From: a virus
IMG/VR virus record: IMGVR_UViG_3300008339_006649
Span: 1-63,217 of that record
Reading direction: 5' to 3' (one strand)
Length of the DNA stretch: 63,217 nucleotides
Shown: piece by piece, positions 33,815-42,600 of the stretch
Numbering within the stretch: the first letter of the stretch is position 1
How the letters are laid out: every line of letters begins with the position of its first letter
Notes under the pieces: generated by a model
Seen by the model: the letters and a program-made list of their open reading frames with translations, nothing else
Databases searched by the model: none
What the model was told of the DNA's origin: nothing
Translations under genes and position numbers: made by a program

Positions 33815-34762
33815 ATGGAAAAAATATTAGTAGAAAACCCTAATAGGTTTGTTATCTTCCCAATCGAACACAATGATATTTGGGAATATTACAAAATGCA
33901 TCAGGCGGCTTTTTGGACCGCTGAAGAAGTAGATTTGACGAATGACATTAGAGACTGGGAAAATTTAACAGATAATGAAAAATATTTTATTAAAAATGTT
34001 TTATCTTTTTTCGCAGCATCAGATGGAATCGTAAACGAAAATTTGGCAGAGAACTTCTATCGTGAAGTACAATATCCCGAAGCTAAATTCTTTTATGGAT
34101 TTCAATTAGCGATGGAAAACATCCACTCACTTATGTATTCGTTATTAATCGACACATACATCAATAATGCAAAGGAGAAGGATGAATGCTTCAACGCTAT
34201 TGATAGATTACCTGCGGTACAGAAGAAAGCTAAATGGGCTTTAGATTGGATTGAAAACGCATCATTCCAAGAAAGATTAATTGCATTTGCGGCTGTTGAA
34301 GGTATTTTCTTTTCAGGTTCGTTCTGTTCTATTTTTTGGTTAAAATCAAGAGGAATTATGCAAGGTTTGTGTAATGCCAATTCTTTAATATTTAAAGATG
34401 AGAACTTACATTGTGATTTCGCAATCCACTTGTTAAACAACCATTGTGAAGACAAACCATCGGAAAAAAGAATTAAAGAGATTTTATTATCAGCACTTGA
34501 AATTGAAAAAGAGTTTATAACTGAGTCTTTACCAGTGTCATTGATTGGTATGAATTCAAACCTAATGAAACAATACTTAGAGTTTGTGGTTGACGGGCTT
34601 TTAGTTAAATTTGGATGTAGTAAAGAATTCAATGTGGAACAACCATTCAAATTCATGGAACAAATTGCCGTTGAAACCAAAGGTAATTTCTTTGAATCAA
34701 GAACAATGGAATACCAAAAGGCTAAACTTAACGAAACTATTTCATTTACAGACGATTTCTAA
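33815..34762 (+). CDS. nrdB: Ribonucleotide reductase class I, small subunit
   Basis: This 315-residue subunit holds the di-iron/tyrosyl radical cofactor that starts reduction of ribonucleotides to deoxyribonucleotides. Ligands are visible: D40 (WTAEEVDL), E101 and H104 in [12 protein letters not shown] with radical tyrosine Y108, the Glu in [12 protein letters not shown], and [10 protein letters not shown] with Glu and His. The overall pattern ([17 protein letters not shown] and [18 protein letters not shown]) is that of the R2 type common to eukaryotes and many Bacteroidota. The C-terminus (ISFTDDF) fits the large-subunit docking tail. It is directly followed by nrdA (14-base gap), so the enzyme is made stoichiometrically to supply dNTPs for phage DNA. 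Confidence 0.93.
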   Translation: MEKILVENPNRFVIFPIEHNDIWEYYKMHQAAFWTAEEVDLTNDIRDWENLTDNEKYFIKNVLSFFAASDGIVNENLAENFYREVQYPEAKFFYGFQLAMENIHSLMYSLLIDTYINNAKEKDECFNAIDRLPAVQKKAKWALDWIENASFQERLIAFAAVEGIFFSGSFCSIFWLKSRGIMQGLCNANSLIFKDENLHCDFAIHLLNNHCEDKPSEKRIKEILLSALEIEKEFITESLPVSLIGMNSNLMKQYLEFVVDGLLVKFGCSKEFNVEQPFKFMEQIAVETKGNFFESRTMEYQKAKLNETISFTDDF

Positions 34763-34776
34763 TTAAACTAAATAAT

Positions 34777-37203
34777 ATGTCATTAAAAATAATTAAAAGA
34801 AATGGGGAAAGCGTTTCATTCAATCCCCAAAAAATTTATAACCGTGTTAAACGTGCTTCAAAAGGGTTAAGTGTAAATTCAGATGAAATATTCATAAAAG
34901 TAATTACATCAGTACCAACTGAGGGTGAAATAACTACAAAAGAGTTAGATAAACTTGTATATGAAATTGCTGCGGCATATACCGGTAGTCATCATGATTA
35001 TTCACGATTAGCATCATCAGTTGCTATTTCATCTTATCATAAAGAAACTAATGATAGTTTTTCAGAAACTATGATGGTCTTATATAAAGATGGTATCATT
35101 AATGAAAAATTAATTGAAACTATTAAGTTATATGGTGAGGATACTATCGATGCTGTAATTAACCACGATAACGATTATAATTTTGATTATTTTGCTTGGC
35201 GTTCTTTACAAGAAATGTACTTGTTAAAAAGACCAACAGGTAAAGTAATCGAAAGACCACAACACATGTATATGAGAGTTGCGTTGTGGGTTACCGATGA
35301 TTTTGTAAGTGCGGTCGAGTATTATAAATCATTATCAAATCAACTAATATCTAAGGCAACACCAATCATGATTAACGCAGGAACAAAAGTTCCTCAGTTA
35401 GCTTCGTGTGTATTACACTACAATAACTCAGACTCAAGAAAAGGATTGTTAGATACACTAAATGATATCTCAACATTTTCTTCAGATGCTGCTGGTATTG
35501 GGTTGTCTATGTCTAACATTCGTAGTAAAGAGAGTAGAATTTCATCATCAGGTGGATTCGCAGGTGGGTTATTGAAATACCTTAAAATTGTTAACGAATC
35601 ATTAAGGTTCTTTAATCAACAAGGAAGACGACCTGGTTCTGCCGCAATTTACCTTGAACCTTGGCATAAAGATATCTTTGATTTATTGGACATTAAAAAG
35701 AATACAGGTGCAGAAGAATTAAGGGCTCGTGATTTATTTACTGCTCTTTGGTTACCTGACAACTTTATGAGGGCGGTTAAAAATAATGGTGATTGGTATT
35801 TGTTCTGTCCTAATGATATTAAGACTGCCGGCATCAAGGCATTACAAGAGTGTTATGGTGATGAGTATGAAGAAAACTATAACAAAGCAGTATTGATGGG
35901 ATTGGGTAAAAAAGTTAAGGCACAAGACATATGGACTAAAGTTATTGAATCACAAGTTGAAACGGGAGTCCCTTATCTTTGTTCTAAAGATAGTGCCAAC
36001 AGAAAAACTAATCACCAAAACATTGGGGTTATTAAACAGTCAAACCTTTGTAATGAAATTTACCAATATACCGATGAAGAGACTACCGCCATTTGTACGT
36101 TATCATCAATAGTATTAAAAAACTTTATCCAAAACGGTAAGTTTGACCATGAATTATTATTTACTGAAGTTCGTAAAGTTGTAAGAGCATTAAACAAAGT
36201 AATTGATATTAACAACTACTCAACACAAAAAGGGTTGAAAGGTGGTATGGAACAAAGAGCAATTGCTATTGGAACACAAGGTTTGGCCGATGTGTTTTAT
36301 TTAATGGATTATATCTTTACATCAGAAGATGCTAAAAAATTAAATAAAGATATATTTGAAACAATCTATTACGCGGCAATTTATGAAAGTAACCAATTGT
36401 GTATAAATGGTAAGTATGATAAATACTCACATTTTAACGGGTCACCGATGTCTAATGGAGTATTCCAATTTGACATGTGGGGATTAGATGGGTCACAACT
36501 TTCAGGAATGTGGGATTGGGATAAATTGAAAAAAAGTGTTAGTGATTATGGTGTATGTAACTCTTTGTTTACCGCTCAAATGCCTGTCGCATCTTCAGCT
36601 AAAATTACAGGTTCATTTGAAATGACAGAACCAGCACATTCGGCATTATTTAATAGACGAGTTGTTGGTGGTGAGATTATGATAGTAAACAAATACCTTA
36701 TTAATGATTTTGAAAAAATTGGTATTTGGTCAGAAGATTTAAAAAATGAAATTATTATGAACGAAGGGTCAATTCAAAATATTAATTTCAATAACTACTT
36801 AGATACTGAAGATAAACACTACAATAAAAAAGTTAAAAGAATAGAACACTTAATTCCTAAATATAAAACTATTTGGGAGATTTCACAAAGAGAATTAATC
36901 GATATGGCATCTGATAGAGCACCATTTATTGACCAATCACAATCAATGAATATCTATATGGCTAACCCAACTTTATCTAAGATTACTTCATCACATTTCC
37001 ACTCGTGGGAGAAAGGTTTAAAAACTTTGTGTTATTATGTTAGGACTAAGGCGATTTCTACAGGAGCAAAACACTTAGCACTTGATATGAGTAAAAAAGA
37101 AAAACCTAAGAAAATTGAAACACCACAAATAGATTATTCTAATATGAATTTACCACCAAAACCAGATAATAGTGACTTTGATTGTTTTGGATGTTCATCC
37201 TAA
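34777..37203 (+). CDS. nrdA: Ribonucleotide reductase class I, large subunit
   Basis: This 808-residue catalytic subunit reduces ribonucleoside diphosphates. An N-terminal ATP-cone (KIIKRNGESVSFNPQKIYNRV, about 1-90) provides overall allosteric control. Active-site residues are visible: C211 (LASCVLHY), N423/C425/E427 (NLCNEI) and C440 (AICTLSS). The C-terminal CFGC pair (C803, C806) in FDCFGCSS shuttles electrons from thioredoxin or glutaredoxin. GQPGTPV-type substrate loops are represented by MPVASSAKITGSFEM. All key residues are present, so the enzyme should be active. A terminator follows at 37209. No thioredoxin or glutaredoxin gene was seen in the window. Confidence 0.94.
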   Translation: MSLKIIKRNGESVSFNPQKIYNRVKRASKGLSVNSDEIFIKVITSVPTEGEITTKELDKLVYEIAAAYTGSHHDYSRLASSVAISSYHKETNDSFSETMMVLYKDGIINEKLIETIKLYGEDTIDAVINHDNDYNFDYFAWRSLQEMYLLKRPTGKVIERPQHMYMRVALWVTDDFVSAVEYYKSLSNQLISKATPIMINAGTKVPQLASCVLHYNNSDSRKGLLDTLNDISTFSSDAAGIGLSMSNIRSKESRISSSGGFAGGLLKYLKIVNESLRFFNQQGRRPGSAAIYLEPWHKDIFDLLDIKKNTGAEELRARDLFTALWLPDNFMRAVKNNGDWYLFCPNDIKTAGIKALQECYGDEYEENYNKAVLMGLGKKVKAQDIWTKVIESQVETGVPYLCSKDSANRKTNHQNIGVIKQSNLCNEIYQYTDEETTAICTLSSIVLKNFIQNGKFDHELLFTEVRKVVRALNKVIDINNYSTQKGLKGGMEQRAIAIGTQGLADVFYLMDYIFTSEDAKKLNKDIFETIYYAAIYESNQLCINGKYDKYSHFNGSPMSNGVFQFDMWGLDGSQLSGMWDWDKLKKSVSDYGVCNSLFTAQMPVASSAKITGSFEMTEPAHSALFNRRVVGGEIMIVNKYLINDFEKIGIWSEDLKNEIIMNEGSIQNINFNNYLDTEDKHYNKKVKRIEHLIPKYKTIWEISQRELIDMASDRAPFIDQSQSMNIYMANPTLSKITSSHFHSWEKGLKTLCYYVRTKAISTGAKHLALDMSKKEKPKKIETPQIDYSNMNLPPKPDNSDFDCFGCSS

Positions 37204-37208
37204 TATTA

Positions 37209-37232
37209 AATCCCAACTTGTTGGGATTTTTT
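37209..37232 (+). terminator. Rho-independent-type terminator after nrdA
   Basis: AATCCCAAC and TTGGGATT pair around a short loop, followed by TTTTTTGTTT. It closes the replication/nucleotide module. Confidence 0.87.
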
Positions 37233-37242
37233 GTTTAATATC

Positions 37243-37276
37243 TATTTATTGAAAAATTCACTCTATTATATTTATA
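37243..37276 (+). promoter_or_regulatory. Tandem TATTTATT and TATTTATA boxes before the gp25-like gene
   Basis: TATTTATT lies at 37243-37250 and an exact TATTTATA at 37269-37276. The second is only 4 bases from the ATG at 37281. The first could act as the promoter proper, with a usable leader. Confidence 0.6.
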
Positions 37277-37280
37277 TAAT

Positions 37281-37745
37281 ATGGCAAATGGTATTACATA
37301 TGGTTTAAGTTTTCCTTTTAGACAAAGTGTTAAAGGAGATTACGTACAGTTAACGGACACTTCTGATGACGAAATTCGTACAGATTTATTACATTTAATA
37401 TTAACAAAAAAGGGTTCTAGATATTACTTACCTGATTTTGGTACTAGAATATATGAATTCATTTTTGAACCATTAGATGGTGAGACTTTTGATGGTATAC
37501 GTTCAGATATTGAACAACAAGTTGCTAAGTACATACCTAATCTAACTATTAATAGTATAACCATAGAACCTTATGTTGAATCTGATGAAGCGGCAGGGCA
37601 ATTGGATTATGAATTATTAGGTCAGGCCAGTATATATAGAATACCAGGTGCTAATACACAAGAATACACCGCAAAATTAAAAATAGACTATACCGACGAA
37701 AATAAAGCATTCGGAAGTAGGGAGTTTGTGATAATAAACATTTAA
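37281..37745 (+). CDS. Baseplate wedge protein (T4 gp25-like)
   Basis: This 154-residue protein belongs to the gp25 family, which has a lysozyme-like fold and joins the wedge to the sheath to start sheath assembly. Diagnostic segments are the N-terminal ITYGLSFPFRQS, DEIRTDLLHLILTKKGSRYY with LPDFGTRIYEFIFEPLD, and IEQQVAKYIPNLTINSITIE. The length is typical (T4 gp25 is 132). It is followed after 2 bases by the gp6-like gene, the usual 25-6 order of contractile systems, and starts the second structural block after the replication module. Confidence 0.92.
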   Translation: MANGITYGLSFPFRQSVKGDYVQLTDTSDDEIRTDLLHLILTKKGSRYYLPDFGTRIYEFIFEPLDGETFDGIRSDIEQQVAKYIPNLTINSITIEPYVESDEAAGQLDYELLGQASIYRIPGANTQEYTAKLKIDYTDENKAFGSREFVIINI

Positions 37746-37747
37746 AT

Positions 37748-39586
37748 ATGGCAAATAAAAAAATTAATTATACCGAAAGGGATTTTGAAGGTATAAGACA
37801 GGAGTTAATAAATTATACAAAACAATATTATCCTGAGTTAGTACAAAATTTTAACGACGCTTCTGTTTTTTCTGTACTAATGGATTTAAATGCTGCGGTT
37901 GCGGATAATTTACATTTCCATATCGATAGAAGTATACAAGAAACTGTACTTCAGTACGCACAACAAAGGTCTTCTATTTTTAATATTGCTAGAACTTATG
38001 GTTTAAAAATACCGGGGTATAGACCATCGGTTGCGGTTATCGACATCTCAATAACAGTACCACCTTTAGGTGATAGTGAAGATTTTAGGTACTTAGGAAT
38101 CTTAAGAGCGGGTTCACAATTTAATGGTGGAGGGACAACATTTGAAACCGTTTATGATATTGATTTTAGTACTCAGTATAATTCTGAAGGGTTTGTTAAT
38201 AGAACAAAAATACCAACATTTGATAATAATAATAAAATTATAAATTACGTTATCACAAAAAGAGAGGTTGTAGTTAATGGAACAACTAAAGTATTTAAAA
38301 GAGTTATTAATCCATCAGACGTAGTCCCATTCTTTAATTTCTTTTTACCTGAGAGAAATGTTTTAGGTGTCACATCAATAATACAAAAAGAAGGGTCAAC
38401 ATACCCATCTGTACCTTCATATTCTGAATTTGTAACATCGACAAATAAATGGTATGAAGTTGACGCATTGGCGGAAGACACCGTTTTTATTGAAGACACC
38501 ACAAAACCAACAGATAATGCGGGGATTAAGGTTGGGAAATATATAAAAACAGAAAATAGATTTATAACTGAATACACCCCAGAAGGATTTTTAAAAATAC
38601 AATTTGGTGGTGGTACCACAACACCACAACAACAACTAAATGATTTTGCTAAGAACGGTATTAAATTAGATTTAGGTAACTATCAAAATAATATTGGATT
38701 AGGATTAACGGTTCAACCAAACACCACAATTTACGTACAATATAGAATAGGTGGTGGATTGGCTTCCAATGTTGGTGTTGGGGTAATAAATCAAGTAGGT
38801 ACTGTAGAGTTCGCAATAAATGGGCCGTCAAGTACTATAAACAACAATGTATTACAATCTTTGGCTGCCAACAACGTAACGGCAGCTATTGGTGGGTCTA
38901 ATCCACCATCTACTGAAGAGGTTAGAAATATGGTATCTTTTAATTTTGCAGCACAAAAAAGAGCGGTAACTGTAAATGATTATAAATCTATTATAGACAC
39001 AATGCCCGGTAAGTTTGGTGCACCTGCTAAAGTTGCTATTACCGAAAATAATAACAAAATTACAATACAGATTCTTTCATATGACGATACGGGTAAATTA
39101 ACACAAGTCGTATCTAATAATTTAAAAAGTAACTTGGCAACTTATCTGTCTAAGTTTAGAATGATTAACGATTACATATCAATTGATGTTGCTAAAGTTA
39201 TTGACCTCGAGTTCGATATTTACGTTGTTTTAGAGTCAGATAGAAACCAAGGGCAAGTTATCACTGAAGTGATTAATCAAATTTCAAACTACATGGCTCC
39301 TGAAAACAGGGAGTTAGGTCAAAATGTTAATGTCTCTGATGTTAGAAGATTGATTCAAAACACTGCTGGTGTTTCCACACTTTCAGACTTAAAAGTTTAT
39401 AATAAAGTTGGGGGTCAATACTCGTCATCACAGACTTCACAAAGATATGTTGACAAAGTTACAAGAGAGATACAATTAATAGACGACACAATATACGCTG
39501 AACCAACACAGATATATCAAGTTAGATTTAATAATAGAGATATAAAGGTAAGTGTTAAAAACCTTAAAACGGTAGACTTCTCATAA
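37748..39586 (+). CDS. Baseplate wedge protein (T4 gp6-like / J-type)
   Basis: This 612-residue protein forms the wedge backbone of the baseplate. The start, INYTERDFEGIRQELINYTK with YPELVQNFNDASVFSVLMDLNAAVADNLHFHIDRS, is the standard gp6/BaseplateJ-type opening. The C-terminal half contains PSTEEVRNMVSFNFAAQKRA and VNDYKSIIDTMPGKFG, then ISIDVAKVIDLEFDIYVVLES, which match the conserved core. The size is close to T4 gp6 (660). It follows the gp25-like gene by 2 bases and is followed by a 72-base gap with an imperfect hairpin and a TATTTATT box. Confidence 0.92.
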   Translation: MANKKINYTERDFEGIRQELINYTKQYYPELVQNFNDASVFSVLMDLNAAVADNLHFHIDRSIQETVLQYAQQRSSIFNIARTYGLKIPGYRPSVAVIDISITVPPLGDSEDFRYLGILRAGSQFNGGGTTFETVYDIDFSTQYNSEGFVNRTKIPTFDNNNKIINYVITKREVVVNGTTKVFKRVINPSDVVPFFNFFLPERNVLGVTSIIQKEGSTYPSVPSYSEFVTSTNKWYEVDALAEDTVFIEDTTKPTDNAGIKVGKYIKTENRFITEYTPEGFLKIQFGGGTTTPQQQLNDFAKNGIKLDLGNYQNNIGLGLTVQPNTTIYVQYRIGGGLASNVGVGVINQVGTVEFAINGPSSTINNNVLQSLAANNVTAAIGGSNPPSTEEVRNMVSFNFAAQKRAVTVNDYKSIIDTMPGKFGAPAKVAITENNNKITIQILSYDDTGKLTQVVSNNLKSNLATYLSKFRMINDYISIDVAKVIDLEFDIYVVLESDRNQGQVITEVINQISNYMAPENRELGQNVNVSDVRRLIQNTAGVSTLSDLKVYNKVGGQYSSSQTSQRYVDKVTREIQLIDDTIYAEPTQIYQVRFNNRDIKVSVKNLKTVDFS

Positions 39587-39604
39587 GATTCTTTATTTTA
39601 TAAT

Positions 39605-39638
39605 GTTATGTCTTATTTTTTAAAATGAGGAACATAAC
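39605..39638 (+). terminator. Imperfect hairpin between the gp6-like gene and the 1669-aa gene
   Basis: GTTATGT (39605-39611) and ACATAAC (39632-39638) enclose a second pairing, CTTATTTT with AAAATGAG. The stem has a bulge and is AT-rich. It could be a weak terminator or an RNA element ahead of the next TATTTATT box. Confidence 0.4.
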
Positions 39639-39646
39639 TATTTATT
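39639..39646 (+). promoter_or_regulatory. TATTTATT box (variant) upstream of the 1669-aa gene
   Basis: TATTTATT directly abuts the hairpin and is 12 bases before the ATG at 39659. Confidence 0.45.
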
Positions 39647-39658
39647 TTTAAAAGATTA

Positions 39659-42600
39659 ATGACCAAAAGTTATCGAATAAGAACCCAACCGGGAGTAGAC
39701 AAAAATATAAGAATAAACGTAAATCAAGATTTTGATTTTTTGGAAATTTTATCCTTAAAATTAAAACAAGAAGACGTATATACCAGATTTTGTGCCGATT
39801 ATGGTGTTGTTGCCGGAAGAGTTATAGTTAATGGTGGGTATGGAGTACCTAATGCTAATGTATCCATTTTTATACCATTAGACGCTATTGATGAAAATGA
39901 TCCAGTAATATCCACATTATATCCATACAAAGCTGTCGACCAAAAAAATGAAGACGGTTATCGTTATAATCTTTTACCTTATAGACAAGAATATGCAGGT
40001 CACACCCCTACTGGTACTTTTCCAGATAGAGAAGATATATTAACAAGACGTGAAGTTTTAGAAGTTTACGAAAAATACTATAAGTATACTGTAAAAACAA
40101 ATGAGAGTGGTGACTTTATGATTATTGGGGCACCTTTAGGGATTCAAACTTTAGTTTTAGATTTGGACCTATCCAATATTGGATGTTTTTCGTTGAGACC
40201 CGCAGATTTTATTAGGGCTGGATTGGCAGGACCCGAACAATTTAACGGAGACCAATTTAAATCCTCAACTGATTTGGGGTCACTTCCACAATTAGTTAAC
40301 ATTAAAAATGATATAGACGTAACATCTTTTTGGGGTGAAACTGATTTGTGTAATATTGGTATCACTAGATCTGATTTTGACCTTAGAGATTTTGGTATTG
40401 ATATTAAACCACACGCAGTTTTTATGGGTTCCATTTTCTCAACCGCAGATGAAGATTTTTTAAAAACTAACTGTAAACCTAAAAAAGACTCAGGTAACTT
40501 ATGTGACTTAGTTACGGCATCTGGAACAATACAATCGATTAGACAAACCATAAATTACGATGGTAATGGAAGACCAATATTAGAACAATTCTCTCTTCCT
40601 GAGGGTGGTAAAATAATAGATGATAATGGTACTTGGTTAACTGAAGTCCCGATGAACTTAGATTACGTAACGACAAATGAATTTGGAGAGCAAGTATTAT
40701 CTAATGACCCATCGGTTGGTATTCCAACTAAAGGTAGATATAGGTTTAGAATACAATACCAAAATGAAGATGGGTTAAGAAGTGACGTACTAAGAGCGGA
40801 TTATTTAGTACCTAATGTTAAAGAATGGGGGTGGACAGGAACCAATCCACCTGCGGGGTCTTCTGCCCAACTTAAATCGTATGCCTTTAGTTTAGATTGG
40901 AATGATTACGGAGATACTGGTACTACGATTGGTCAACAGATGATAACTGAGGCTATTAATTGTGAGGACAGATTTTATGAATTAAATTTTAATAAAGTTT
41001 ATACCATTGCTAATTTTTTAGATAGATGGAAATGGGGGTATAATAGAAGTAGACATTTGGGTATTAAAGAGATTACTAATAGAACATGTACCACAACAAC
41101 AAATAGATTTCCTGTTAATGATGGTGTAAGAAATTTTGATTTTATATATTTCTTATTTAATTTACTCGTTACTATTTTTACCCCTGTATTTGTTGCTATA
41201 ATACCTGTTTTACATTTACTTGCACTTGTGTGGCCAATTTTAAAATGGGTTATTGCTATAGTACTACCTGGTTTATTATTATTCTTTGCGATTCAATATG
41301 GTATCGCCGCGTTTGCCGCCTTTCCGGCGGTTGGTTTAATAGTCTTGTACGCGGCAGTTGCAATAATTTTGGCGGCCGCGGCGACATTATTTGCAATTAA
41401 AGTATCTCCTATGTTAACCAAGTTTAAGTTTAAAGGGTTAAATCTACCTATGATGTCTTACCCTGATTGTGAATCTTGTCCTTGTGATGTACCTGATTTA
41501 GAGACAGATGAAGTACAAGGTAATTTATTTGGAGGGGGAGGTAACCAAAGTACTAAAATTGGTAAATATACAGTGAATAGTAGAACTAGTGGTTCAATAC
41601 TTGCGGACATTAATTCAAATACATTCTACTTAAATGCAGTTAATTTTAATAATTGTAATTTTAATAATGATAACCAAATACACCAATCTGCGTATAGTAA
41701 TCCACAACCTGTTGGTCCTACTTATTTTTGTTATTTAGACCCTGAAGATTATTTTGGATCGGATAATAAAAAAAATCAAAAGTATCAGGCAGATGCTTAT
41801 GGTATTAGATATGGTATTGCTGGATACCCTACTTCACCTGAAATTGGTTTACCAATAGTCGCTGATTTAACCGATACCAAATACTTACAACAAAGAGATG
41901 TACCATACGCACAGTCTTTAAATTTAGCAAATGTTAAGTCTAGATATTTTGATACTACTGCGTCAAACAGAATTACAACAAAAATAAATGGTAATAATCC
42001 ACTTGTAAGGGATAATGTAATGATATTACTTGTTGACCAAAATACCGCAAGTCAATTATCATCAGGAACTATTGTTACTTTCCACGACACTTCAAATTTA
42101 AATGATATAAACCTAACAGGATTAACCGTACAAAATCAATTTGGGTCTAATTCAATTACGGGGTCTAGTGTAACAGGATTTACTCAAATACCAATAACAT
42201 TTGCAAATCCTTCTAACGGAGCACCACAAACTGTGAATGTGTCCATTTCAGGAAGTACCTCTGAAAAAGAATATTTGGCTAAAACAGGTGTTGAGTATTT
42301 TCAAGTAATTACCGGTATGACAACATATAATGCTGATTTATTAGCATCAGGTATAAAAATATCAACAACACCAAATCCTAATAACCATGGGGATACGTCA
42401 AACTTACTTAGAAAATATATCCTGAATAAAAGACAACAAATTAGATATCGTGATGGTAATAATAATCAACAAACTGAATTAATTAATCCATTAACAGTAA
42501 TAGGTGATAGTTGGAAGAACTTAGAATTAATATTTTTAGTAAGAGGCGTTGATTTATACACTGAAAAACAAACAATAGAATATGACCTATCTACAATATT

